Shown: positions 1 to 8,890, counted from the first letter of the stretch. The stretch: 40,897 nucleotides of DNA from Candidatus Falkowiibacteriota bacterium (GCA_009995495.1 JAACPL010000006.1:20055-60951); one strand, 5' to 3'. Numbers and translations are program-made. Notes: generated by a model from the sequence alone, not told the origin.

Positions 1-3000
1 AAGTGTCAGAACTAGTATTACTACAAGAAGTTCCCATCCCCGCTGGAGGATTAGCGCAATACTGTCCACATTCAGTTAAATTTTTATAAGTACCAATTTT
101 AAGAGGTGAATCAGAGGCGCAAGAATTATTATCAGCGCAATTATAATAAGCACAATAACCAATATCTTCTTGAGCACCGCTAGTAATAGCATCGCCTAAA
201 CCACAAGTATTAGTCTTCGCATCAAAACAACACTTACCACTACTCTCACTACTACAAGCTTCAAAATCGTCGCCAATCGACTCACAAGGATCGAGCTCAA
301 CACAAGACTCCTCACAAGTTGCTAATTTAGAATAAGAACCAATTTTTACTGGATAAGTTGAAGCGCAAATATTTTCATTGTCAGCGCAATTATAGTAAGC
401 ACAATAACCAAAATTAGGATTAGCCGGATCTTCACTAATTGTATCGCCAGCCCCACCGCGACAGACATCATCACTGGAATCAGCTGTTCCCTTTGAATCT
501 AAACAACAAAAAGCGGCGTGTTCTAAACATCCCTCAGGACTTAAACTTGAACAATCAGTACAAAAACCACTAGGAAATTTACTATCATTAGCTTCACAAT
601 ATTGACCAGAGCTACCAGTACAATTACAAGCCAAGTCTCTTTCTAAACTAGTATCTCCCGCGCCAGCACAACCGCCGCAACGACCAAAGCCAGCGCCATC
701 ATCACTTGAATCTGAACCACAAGTTCCACCACATTCAAGTTGAACTAAAGTTCCGTCTTTAGCTTCATAAGCACAACAATCACGAGCACTCTGACCAACA
801 GTACAACAGCAATCACAACTAGCATCATTAGTAGAAGCACATTTATAATCACCGGAACTAGAACCATTAACCGATTCGCAAACAGCTCCACTTGGGCAAA
901 TTTTTGGAGCCACACAACGACTAAGGCCTCCAAGCGCTTCACATTTTAAACCATAATCACAAGTAGAACAATCGGAGTTAAGATCAACGCATTTATCACC
1001 ATCACCTCGAGTAAAGCCTTCGGGACAAGAACTGGTGATAACTATTTCCCAATGATTATTAGAATTACAATAACCATTAGCAAGAACATTTTTACCTTCA
1101 ATTTCAAATTCAAAAGCTTGACCTAAACTACAAGAATTATCACCATTCTCCGAGACCATTAAACAACGATCGCTATTTGCGTCGTAATAACAAGAATTTT
1201 CACCGGGCCTACAACCAGGAACACTGGAACAATCCTGGCTACAGTCTTGAGAGAATATTTTTTGGCCGCCAGGATAAGGCGAACAAGAGCCGGGTTTGTT
1301 AGGACAACCGCCAGTAAAACAAGCCCCATAAATAGCCGCTAAGCCCGCACAACTTTCATTTTCATCAACAACTTCATTATTAAAATTGGTATTAAAATTC
1401 CATTCATAAACTGAACTGGGAACATCAATATAACACTGGTCTAAAGCATTTGAACACTCTCCTTCTTTATAAGTCCCTTTAGGACAACAAACCTGTGAGC
1501 CACAATCACTATCAGAAGAACAACTGCCAACGGAAAAATTTAACTCATTTCCATAAGCGCCTCCTTTTAAAACTCTAACTGGGCCAGTAATAGAATCTTG
1601 AGGAACTTCAGCTAAAACATAGTCTGCTCGACCATCCTTTTCTACTAAAGCACTAAAATTACTATTAGCCCCGTTAAATTTAACTGTGACTTCCGAGTTT
1701 AAAGCCCCAAAGTATTCACCCCATAAGCCAACTTCCGTTCCGGCTGGGCCTCTAATAGGATTCATTTTACAAAGACTTGTTTTTAAATCTAGATTTCTAT
1801 CGAAAGTAAAAGTTGAAGGATTAATACTATTAGTATTAATTGTTTCATCAGCTAAATTAATTGACAAAATATAGTTGCCATCATCTAGCCCGGCCGGAAC
1901 TTTTACTATCACTTGATCATCCTTCCAAACAGAGCCCAAGCATGGTTCAGGAAAAGCATAAACCGCTTCCGTGTTATTAAAATAAACTTTCGCGGTTCCT
2001 TTACTTGCACCAAAACCAGAACCAAAAATTGTAACATATTGACCAACATTGCCATTAAGAGGCCAGAAATAAGAAATAAAAGCGCCTTCATTAGCTTCCT
2101 TTTCCTTGGTAAATAATAGAGAATTACTATTTTCTTCAGCACCATTGCTTTGTGCTCTAACAAAAGTTCCAGATTTTCCGGCTTTGATATTTGGCGTTCT
2201 TGCTGTGCCGCTTAAGCCATTCATTGCTGTAAAATTTGAAGCAAGCCCAGCTACATTCATACTATAATTACCAAAATTAGCGGTGCCATTATAAAGATTA
2301 ATTCCTTGATAAGAAACTTCTGTACTTAAAAGACCCTGACTAGGACTAATTTGACAAAGACCAGGACGGATAATGCTATTAGAGCGAAAATCAGGAATTA
2401 CTGGACCATAAGAATCATTTGTTAAATCAAATAAACCATCACTTTCAACTTTAATTGGTCCTGTCCCCGCTCCGTTTGGGATGGCAATAATAATTTGGTC
2501 ATCCTGCCATGAGTTAACGCAGCTAGGATTAATACCAGCCGGATTAAGAGCCTCTCTTTCATTTCCTGAACCAATAAAAACAACACGACTAGAAGCTTGA
2601 TTATATTCACCAAAATTTTTACCGGAAATTGTTAAAAAATTTCCCGCCGCTCCGTTAGGAGCATTTAAATTGCAGGTTTCCCCACCGCAATCGCTATCAG
2701 TTTTACAGCTTTTATTTTGTTCACTTTGACAAAAACCACCAAGAGGACTAATTTCAGTGATAACTGGTGACCCCATACAAGTACAAGAATTAGGATCACA
2801 AACTAAATAAGAGCCACAAAAATTCTCATTAGGAGCGCAAATTCCATTATTATCAGTATTTAAATTACAAGCGTCTCCCGCCTGACCAGCCGGCTGACAT
2901 AAACAATTATTATCACAATAACTTCCTTCGGCGCAAATAATATCTAAAGGAGAGCAAATACCACCAAAAGGATTGCTATTACAACTAGTTGGCTCAGTGT

Positions 3001-3496
3001 CTCCCGGATAGCAAGCCCCGCCAATACAAGAACCCCAAGCTCCATTTCGAAAAACTGTATAACCATTACAACCACAGGTTTCAATATCGCCTTCATTATA
3101 AGTAATGTCTCCGCCATTATTAACTACCTGGCTAAAACGAGATAAAATAAAAGTTGCTAAAGCCCAAGAAGAAAGAATAATTATTAAACCGATGACACCA
3201 GCAACTAATATTTTCTTAGCAGCAGCAATCTTATCTTCACTTCCACCCGATGTCATCCATTTAAAGCCAGCGTAAATTATAATCAGCAAAGCAACTAATC
3301 CTAGAAAACCTAAAGCAAAGTTGATTATCCTTCCCGCTAGTTCCCGCGGGTCCGCTTGATCCTCGCCTAAAACTCCGCCGAGACCATCGCCAACAGCGTC
3401 AGTGCCAAAGTCCTGAGCTAAAACAACGCTCGAAAATATAAAGCCAAATAATAACAAGAAAATGAATAAGTATTTTTTCCAATTATTTTTAAACAT
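1..3496 (-). CDS. Giant secreted/surface protein, C-terminus beyond window: signal peptide plus VirB2/TrbC-like two-TM N-terminus, IPT/TIG-like domains, long Cys-rich tail
   Basis: Manual translation from ATG at 3496..3494 on the minus strand is open to the window edge (MFKNNWKKYLFIFLLLFGFIFSSVVLAQDFGTDAVGDGLGGVLGEDQADPRELAGRIINFALGFLGLVALLIIIYAGFKWMTSGGSEDKIAAAKKILVAGVIGLIIILSSWALATFILSRFSQVV...). TIG-like stretches include SPVITEISPLGGFC..GNFLTISGKNFGE and YFWPLNGNVGQYVTIFGSGFGASKGTAKVYFNN. No stop codon is in frame, so the ORF track probably skipped it as open-ended. Confidence 0.9.
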   Translation of the reverse strand, partial: MFKNNWKKYLFIFLLLFGFIFSSVVLAQDFGTDAVGDGLGGVLGEDQADPRELAGRIINFALGFLGLVALLIIIYAGFKWMTSGGSEDKIAAAKKILVAGVIGLIIILSSWALATFILSRFSQVVNNGGDITYNEGDIETCGCNGYTVFRNGAWGSCIGGACYPGDTEPTSCNSNPFGGICSPLDIICAEGSYCDNNCLCQPAGQAGDACNLNTDNNGICAPNENFCGSYLVCDPNSCTCMGSPVITEISPLGGFCQSEQNKSCKTDSDCGGETCNLNAPNGAAGNFLTISGKNFGEYNQASSRVVFIGSGNEREALNPAGINPSCVNSWQDDQIIIAIPNGAGTGPIKVESDGLFDLTNDSYGPVIPDFRSNSIIRPGLCQISPSQGLLSTEVSYQGINLYNGTANFGNYSMNVAGLASNFTAMNGLSGTARTPNIKAGKSGTFVRAQSNGAEENSNSLLFTKEKEANEGAFISYFWPLNGNVGQYVTIFGSGFGASKGTAKVYFNNTEAVYAFPEPCLGSVWKDDQVIVKVPAGLDDGNYILSINLADETINTNSINPSTFTFDRNLDLKTSLCKMNPIRGPAGTEVGLWGEYFGALNSEVTVKFNGANSNFSALVEKDGRADYVLAEVPQDSITGPVRVLKGGAYGNELNFSVGSCSSDSDCGSQVCCPKGTYKEGECSNALDQCYIDVPSSVYEWNFNTNFNNEVVDENESCAGLAAIYGACFTGGCPNKPGSCSPYPGGQKIFSQDCSQDCSSVPGCRPGENSCYYDANSDRCLMVSENGDNSCSLGQAFEFEIEGKNVLANGYCNSNNHWEIVITSSCPEGFTRGDGDKCVDLNSDCSTCDYGLKCEALGGLSRCVAPKICPSGAVCESVNGSSSGDYKCASTNDASCDCCCTVGQSARDCCAYEAKDGTLVQLECGGTCGSDSSDDGAGFGRCGGCAGAGDTSLERDLACNCTGSSGQYCEANDSKFPSGFCTDCSSLSPEGCLEHAAFCCLDSKGTADSSDDVCRGGAGDTISEDPANPNFGYCAYYNCADNENICASTYPVKIGSYSKLATCEESCVELDPCESIGDDFEACSSESSGKCCFDAKTNTCGLGDAITSGAQEDIGYCAYYNCADNNSCASDSPLKIGTYKNLTECGQYCANPPAGMGTSCSNTSSDT

Positions 3497-3513
3497 TTGT
3501 AAAAAATTAAAAA

Positions 3514-6222
3514 TTAAAAGACACAATTACCCTGACTATCAAGCTCGGTCGTTGCTACACCAAAACAACAGGAGGCTTCAGTGGTTGGGCAATCTGGCCC
3601 GACACTAGCCTTATAACAATTTTGATAAATATCTTTAACTCCAGAACCAACCTGAACTAAAAAAGTCATTGATTCAGCAAAAGGCGTATGATTAATAGTC
3701 GTAGTAGTTAAATCTAGTTCCAAGTCTAAAGGCGCAGTATCAACATTTTCTGATTTAATCCAAAAACCAAAAGGACTTGGAGATGAACTCTTTAAATTTA
3801 CTAATTTATGATTAAAAGTATCCTGACCATTAAAAATATTAACACTACCGCTTTTTAAAGTTTGACTTAACATTAATTTATCAAAATTAATATTAATTGG
3901 CTCACTAAAAGAAGTTTGAACTTGTCCTTGAGTTGGACTAATATAAGTTATTTTTGGTGGTGACAAGTTTATTTCATCACTAATAAAAAAGGACCAACTA
4001 TAATCATCACCACGATTTACGTCTTTATTATTTTCATAATAAAATGAGCGAGGGCCAGCCGAGAAACCGTCACGATTAGCATCAAAAGAATTGTTAGCTA
4101 AATCAATAACCCCATTCAAAGAACTTAAATTTGCTAAAGGATAATTCTTTCCATCCAAATTCTGACAAGTATTATAACCTAAGCCACTAGTAGCACAGCT
4201 AGTAAAAGGGCTAATCGCGACACATTCAACTGAGCTAGCGCAACTTTTTAAACCAGCTGCTTTAATTTCAACTTTTAAATTACTATTTACTGGTAAACAA
4301 TAAATTTTTTCCCCACAACCATTAATGCCACATTCTTCATTCGATAAAAATTCGACCGTTCTATAATTACTAGAAATTGAAAAATTACCATTTAAATAAT
4401 TACCACGGCAAATACCGTTATCACATTTGTAAGAGCGACAATCGGAATTATTTTCACAACTTGAATTTGCTGCTAAAGCAGCATCATTATTATTTACTAC
4501 TCTAACAACAGCAGAGACTTCATCAGCTGAGCCGGAAACAGTAATTGGATTAATTGGCTCATTAAAAGAAAATTGAATCCCTGAATTTCTAGCTTTATCT
4601 TTTTTATCTAAAGCCTGGCTTAAATTAGTCCGGTCAAGACCACCAGAAAATGGTTTAATCATTAAAAAGCTAGAGCCAACTGTACTAAGGGCAATATTAT
4701 TACCACCTGAGCCAGCTATTTTAGCAGTTAATCTAATCTTATTAGCCTCAAAATTGGAAGAAACTTCTTGATGGCCACTAATAACCGCTTGAATTAATTC
4801 GGCTTGAAGTGATAAATCTGCGGGTGAATTTGATGAACAATTAGTAACAGTTTTAATGTTATTATTAACCGAATTATCAGAAAAAATATAAACCGAATTA
4901 TTTATTCTCAAAGTATCCGCTGATGTTTCTGGTCTAATAACTATATCCCAAAGATTTCCCGCCTCATAACTAGTAGTTTCAAGCGTTAAATATCCAGGAA
5001 ACACTGCTTTATTTTCAAGATTCCAATCAGCTATACCAAGCAAAGCTCCGTTAGCAGCATTAAATAGTTGAGCTTTAGTGGCTCCGTCAGTCGGAACAGA
5101 AACTTTAAAACTATTAATTGCCCCCTTATAATCAAGGCTAACTGTCGCTGTTTCTGCTCCCTGACTAGGGCTAACTGAAATAACAGTTGCCGGTGAGAAA
5201 ACCAGAGGGCAAGCGACAATATCCATTTCCGCCGTCGCTGCTACAGCCGACGAAACGAGGCCAAGAACATCACGTTGATTATCAGGCGCTGGGAAAACTT
5301 TACCTGATTGAATTATTGGTGGTTCTAAATCCAAAATATCGCTAACAACAAAACTTGTTTCTAAATTTCTAATTGAACAACCCAAGAACATAGAAGTCCC
5401 ACCTTCTTTTCTTAAATCACCACTAATTTTAAAGCCATAGTTAGTATGTCCGCTCGAAGCACCTAAATAATTAAGTGGGGATAAGATTAAAGTCTTCTTA
5501 TCACTAGTGACAGAAGTTATAAGTTCCGTAATATTTGTATTGACTGAAGGACAGCTGCTAGTAGTACAAGCGTCCCCTAAATCACTTTTAAATAAACGGA
5601 AAACAAGAGGATTGATTTTATTGCAAGTTCCTGAATTATCACAAGCACAACTAGCTCCAGAATCATTAACGCAAACGGAATTAAGTTCAAGCTCTTCTTG
5701 AAAAGTTATTAAAATAGAAGTGTTTCTGGGAATATCTTTTTGACCATCTTCTGGATAAATATTTTCAACCGCACAATTACCAATAGCTCCGGCCCCGGGA
5801 TTAGTAAAACCGAGTGAGGGATTAGTAAAGACAGTTCCCCCTCCCCCATCACCAACAACATCGCTAAAACGATTTAAGATAAAAGTTGTCAGCGCCCAAG
5901 ATGATAAGATTATTATCAAACCAATAATACCATTAAACAAAATTTTCTTAGCCCTAGTAATTTTATCTTCACTCCCGCCAGAAGTCATCCAGAGAAAACC
6001 AGCATACATTATTAGAAGAACAACTAAAATACCTAGGAAACCTAAAGCAAATTGAATAAAGCGACCGACGACGATTCTCGGATCTTCGGCCCCGGCCAAA
6101 GAGCCATCTAAGCCAGTTGCAACTTCTTCGACGCCAAAGTCTTGAGCCAAGGTTAAGTTAACCGTTAAAAATAGGCCCAAAAATGCAAAAACAATGAATA
6201 AAATTCTAATTCTTTTTTTCAT
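3514..6222 (-). CDS. Large secreted/surface protein, paralogue of the neighbouring giant ORF: VirB2/TrbC-like N-terminus plus Big_5/SbsA-type Ig-like and Cys-rich regions
   Basis: 902 aa; N-terminus ...LAQDFGVEEVATGLDGSL..GRFIQFALGFLGILVVLLIMYAGFLWMTSGGSEDKITRAKKILFNGIIGLIIILSSWALTTFILNRFSDVV closely matches the other ORF. IYPEDGQKDIPRNTSILITFQEEL is Big_5-like. Confidence 0.88.
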   Translation of the reverse strand: MKKRIRILFIVFAFLGLFLTVNLTLAQDFGVEEVATGLDGSLAGAEDPRIVVGRFIQFALGFLGILVVLLIMYAGFLWMTSGGSEDKITRAKKILFNGIIGLIIILSSWALTTFILNRFSDVVGDGGGGTVFTNPSLGFTNPGAGAIGNCAVENIYPEDGQKDIPRNTSILITFQEELELNSVCVNDSGASCACDNSGTCNKINPLVFRLFKSDLGDACTTSSCPSVNTNITELITSVTSDKKTLILSPLNYLGASSGHTNYGFKISGDLRKEGGTSMFLGCSIRNLETSFVVSDILDLEPPIIQSGKVFPAPDNQRDVLGLVSSAVAATAEMDIVACPLVFSPATVISVSPSQGAETATVSLDYKGAINSFKVSVPTDGATKAQLFNAANGALLGIADWNLENKAVFPGYLTLETTSYEAGNLWDIVIRPETSADTLRINNSVYIFSDNSVNNNIKTVTNCSSNSPADLSLQAELIQAVISGHQEVSSNFEANKIRLTAKIAGSGGNNIALSTVGSSFLMIKPFSGGLDRTNLSQALDKKDKARNSGIQFSFNEPINPITVSGSADEVSAVVRVVNNNDAALAANSSCENNSDCRSYKCDNGICRGNYLNGNFSISSNYRTVEFLSNEECGINGCGEKIYCLPVNSNLKVEIKAAGLKSCASSVECVAISPFTSCATSGLGYNTCQNLDGKNYPLANLSSLNGVIDLANNSFDANRDGFSAGPRSFYYENNKDVNRGDDYSWSFFISDEINLSPPKITYISPTQGQVQTSFSEPININFDKLMLSQTLKSGSVNIFNGQDTFNHKLVNLKSSSPSPFGFWIKSENVDTAPLDLELDLTTTTINHTPFAESMTFLVQVGSGVKDIYQNCYKASVGPDCPTTEASCCFGVATTELDSQGNCVF

Positions 6223-6259
6223 TTAAATCAAATTATAAATTTTCAAATATATTTTTTTA

Positions 6260-6268
6260 TGCTATAAT
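6260..6268 (+). promoter_or_regulatory. Extended -10 (TGCTATAAT) upstream of spoT/relA
   Basis: TG-N-TATAAT, 45 nt upstream of ATG at 6313. Confidence 0.55.
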
Positions 6269-6279
6269 CTAGCTACTAT

Positions 6280-6288
6280 ATTATAACA
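6280..6288 (-). promoter_or_regulatory. Extended -10 (TGTTATAAT on minus strand) upstream of the surface-protein pair
   Basis: Plus-strand attataaca; 58 nt upstream of the minus-strand start at 6222. Confidence 0.5.
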
Positions 6289-6312
6289 CAAGAATAAAAA
6301 AAATAAAAAGTT

Positions 6313-7782
6313 ATGACCATAGAAAGGTTAATAAAAAAATTTGCAGAGAATCATCACGGCGCCGATACTGACATTTTACAAAAAGCTTATGATTTTGCTG
6401 TTGCCGCTCATGAAGGTCAATTAAGAAAAACTGGGGAACCTTATATTAACCATCCGCTTCACACCGCTTATTTATTAACTGAAATTAAGGCTGATCTTTC
6501 TACTGTTGCCGCTGGTTTACTTCATGATGTTCCAGAAGATACAGACCGAACTTTAGAAGAAGTTGAACGAGAGTTTGGACCAGAGATAGGAAACCTTGTT
6601 AAAGGCATCACAAAATTAGGTAAAATTAAATATCGTGGGATTGAAAGATATAGAGAAAATTTAAAAAAAATGTTTCTAGCGATGACTAACGACTTAAGAG
6701 TTATTTTTATTAAGTTTTGCGATAGATTAAATAATTTAAGAACAATAGAAAGTTTACCAGAAGAAAAACAAAAAAGAATTGCTAGAGAAACTTTAGAAAT
6801 TTATGTGCCAATTGCTGGACTATTAGGTATCAGTCGTTTAAAATGGCAAATGGAAGATATTTGTTTCAAAATACTTTATCCTGACGAATTTCACGACCTT
6901 GAATATAAATATGAAGTCGAAAAGAAAGTTGAGCGAAATCAATTTTTTCAAAGAGTTAAAAATGATTTAACACCAAAATTAAAAGAGACTGGAATTGATT
7001 ATGAGATAGAAATGCGTTTTAAACATCTTTATAGTATTTATAAAAAGATGCAAGAAAAAAATCGTAAATTCGATGAAATTTATGATGTGTTTGCCTTAAG
7101 AATAATCGTGCCGACGGTTAATGATTGTTATAAAGTTTTAGGTATAATTCACACGCTCTGGAAACCAAACTCTAGTCGCTTCAAAGACTATATCGCTGTT
7201 CCTAAACCAAATGGCTACAAATCATTACACACAACTATTTACGGCCCCGAAGAAAAAGCGACCGAATTCCAAATTAGAACTAAAGAAATGCACGAAGAAA
7301 ATGTTTATGGTTTAGCAGCTCATTGGTATTATAAACACGATGAAGACAAATTCGGTTATACTTCACCTAAATGGGTTAAAGAAATTATTGAAGTGCAAAA
7401 AGAAGTTTTGGATACTGATGAATTAGTTAAAAAAATAAAACTTGATGTCTTCCAAGATAGAATTTTTGTTTTCTCTCCTAAAGGTGATGTTTTTGAATTA
7501 CCAGAAAAATCAACGCCAATAGATTTTGCTTATGCCGTCCACTCTAATATCGGTAATAAAGCCGCCAGTGTTTTGATTAATAATAAATTAGGGAAACTTG
7601 ATCAAGAGCTGAAAAATGGCGATATGGTAAAAATAATTACTGAAAAAAATCGTGAATACCCAAATCAAGACTGGTTAAAATTTGTCAAAACAAGACGTGC
7701 CAAAGATAGAATAAAACAATATGCGAAAAAATCTTCTTTAACAAGAATTAAACGTTTTATTCCAGGGCTTAAAGGAAAATAA
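6313..7782 (+). CDS. RelA/SpoT family (p)ppGpp synthetase/hydrolase (HD, synthetase and TGS; no C-terminal ACT region)
   Basis: HD motif LLHDVPEDTD; synthetase RFKDYIAVPKPNGYKSLHTTIYGP and EFQIRTKEMHEENVYGLAAHW; TGS DRIFVFSPKGDVFELPEKSTPIDFAYAVHSNIG. Confidence 0.95.
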   Translation: MTIERLIKKFAENHHGADTDILQKAYDFAVAAHEGQLRKTGEPYINHPLHTAYLLTEIKADLSTVAAGLLHDVPEDTDRTLEEVEREFGPEIGNLVKGITKLGKIKYRGIERYRENLKKMFLAMTNDLRVIFIKFCDRLNNLRTIESLPEEKQKRIARETLEIYVPIAGLLGISRLKWQMEDICFKILYPDEFHDLEYKYEVEKKVERNQFFQRVKNDLTPKLKETGIDYEIEMRFKHLYSIYKKMQEKNRKFDEIYDVFALRIIVPTVNDCYKVLGIIHTLWKPNSSRFKDYIAVPKPNGYKSLHTTIYGPEEKATEFQIRTKEMHEENVYGLAAHWYYKHDEDKFGYTSPKWVKEIIEVQKEVLDTDELVKKIKLDVFQDRIFVFSPKGDVFELPEKSTPIDFAYAVHSNIGNKAASVLINNKLGKLDQELKNGDMVKIITEKNREYPNQDWLKFVKTRRAKDRIKQYAKKSSLTRIKRFIPGLKGK

Positions 7783-7824
7783 GTTTTTAGAATTAAGGCG
7801 AGGGAAAAAATTTCGTATTACTTG

Positions 7825-7908
7825 GTTCAAATGTATAAAGACATTTCTTCACTAGTTGTTTTCTCGCGAAACCAACAATCGTTCAGAAACGTCTTTACAC
7901 ATTTGAAC
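7825..7908 (-). ncRNA. Long imperfect hairpin (24-nt arms, 22/24 complementary) of unknown function
   Basis: Arms GTTCAAATGTATAAAGACATTTCT (7825-7848) and AGAAACGTCTTTACACATTTGAAC (7885-7908). The two mismatches become G-U on the minus-strand RNA, and an internal stem closes on a GCGA (GNRA) tetraloop on that strand. Confidence 0.5.
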
Positions 7909-7953
7909 TTAAGAAATAAATTTATATTAGTGCTAAATATTTTAGATAAAAAA

Positions 7954-7976
7954 AGACTCGGATTTTTTCCGAGTCT
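7954..7976 (-). terminator. Rho-independent terminator
   Basis: Minus strand AGACTCGGA-AAAAA-TCCGAGTCT followed by a T tract. Confidence 0.75.
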
Positions 7977-7990
7977 GTTGAATTCTGTGT

Positions 7991-8342
7991 TTAAAAAATA
8001 TCACGCAAACTAAGGCCCAAATCGCTCATTCCATTAATAGTGAATATTAATAAAAACACAAATAGCATTATTGTCCCGACTGCAAATCATTTCAAAAATT
8101 TGTTTGCATTTTCATTTTTCTTTTTGGGGATAATTTTCTTTTCTGGGTAAAAATAATCCCAAACAACAAATGATAGTGCAATAATGGCAACGACACTCAT
8201 CGCTACCATGTAATAAACCAATCCTCCAGCGAGGATTATTTTACAGATAAGCAAGGAGGCCTAAAATCTTCAGTAACGGAAACCCCACCAAACCAATAAT
8301 AAAACCCGAAACACTTGGCACTGAAATAATACTTTTCTTCAT
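7991..8342 (-). pseudogene. Small two-TM membrane protein gene disrupted by one frameshift (~8241-8246) and one in-frame TGA (8087-8089)
   Basis: Pieced translation: MKKSIISVPSVSGFIIGLVGFPLLKILGLLAYL / KIILAGGLVYYMVAMSVVAIIALSFVVWDYFYPEKKIIPKKKNENANKFLK*FAVGTIMLFVFLLIFTINGMSDLGLSLRDIF*. A promoter-like motif lies upstream and a terminator downstream. Confidence 0.6.
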
Positions 8343-8375
8343 GATACTAATTTTTAAAGATTTATATGATTTCGA

Positions 8376-8428
8376 CTAATTACTAAAATCACTTTTTAAT
8401 TATTTTAAAAAACGAACTTAGTAATTAG
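8376..8428. repeat. Perfect 11-bp inverted repeat (CTAATTACTAA...TTAGTAATTAG)
   Basis: 8376-8386 and 8418-8428, spacer 31 nt, in the predicted leader of the broken membrane gene. Confidence 0.6.
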
Positions 8429-8517
8429 CCAAATCAATCTTGTTTTTTAATGAACTTCTATCTTTTTCTAAATTTCAAATAAATTCTATTTTCTCAATTT
8501 TTCATACTAACAGCTGT

Positions 8518-8526
8518 ATTATAGCA
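8518..8526 (-). promoter_or_regulatory. Extended -10 (TGCTATAAT on minus strand)
   Basis: Plus-strand attatagca; same TATGCTATAAT string as at the 6260 and 31908 sites. Confidence 0.45.
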
Positions 8527-8597
8527 TATTTATTCAAAAAAGTCAATAACAAGCTACATTTTCTCTATTTTTTGTTTAATTTTAGCTTATTTAACAA

Positions 8598-8620
8598 AAA
8601 CCCCGCCAAAGGCGGAGTTT
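8598..8620 (-). terminator. Rho-independent terminator downstream of the bS21 gene
   Basis: aaaccccgccAAAggcggagttt; on the minus strand a 10-bp stem (one G-U) followed by a T tract. Confidence 0.75.
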
Positions 8621-8654
8621 CTATTTTGACACATATTAAAACTAACAACAAAGA

Positions 8655-8888
8655 CTAACGACGCATTGTACTTTCCGGTAATTTACCGATACGACGCAAA
8701 TATTCGTTCTTCTTTTTCAAATCCAAACCAATCAAGGCTTTTTTCTTCTGCGCTTGACGATTTTTCGTTGGTTCTACATGTTGTTTGGATCTAGCTTTTT
8801 CAAGTCTTTTACTGTTTTTCAAACCTCGTTTGAATTTTCGTAAAAACCCCTCAAAACTTTCTCCAGGTTTTCTTGTAAAGTCAGCCAT
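8655..8888 (-). CDS. rpsU: 30S ribosomal protein bS21
   Basis: 77 aa, basic: KPGESFEGFLRKFKRGLKNSKRLEKARSKQHVEPTKNRQAQKKKAL matches the bS21 pattern. Confidence 0.75.
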   Translation of the reverse strand: MADFTRKPGESFEGFLRKFKRGLKNSKRLEKARSKQHVEPTKNRQAQKKKALIGLDLKKKNEYLRRIGKLPESTMRR

Positions 8889-8890
8889 AG

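Noticed and set aside
745-2613. Small track ORFs at 745-942, 1686-1874, 1909-2163, 1913-2116 and 2422-2613
   Set aside because: All lie out of frame with, or antisense to, the continuous giant minus-strand ORF; no start signals or recognisable domains.
7822-8013. 63-aa plus-strand ORF
   Set aside because: Translates through the 24-bp hairpin and a terminator; an artefact of open frame in AT-rich sequence.
8087-8089. TGA recoding (UGA as Gly/Trp, as in some CPR lineages)
   Set aside because: Other genes here appear to end at TGA (17299-17640, 36640-37128), standard glycine codons are used throughout, and the same gene also has a frameshift. A pseudogene or sequence error is simpler.
8440-8658. 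72-aa plus-strand ORF
   Set aside because: Covers a minus-strand promoter-like motif and the bS21 terminator; low-complexity composition.
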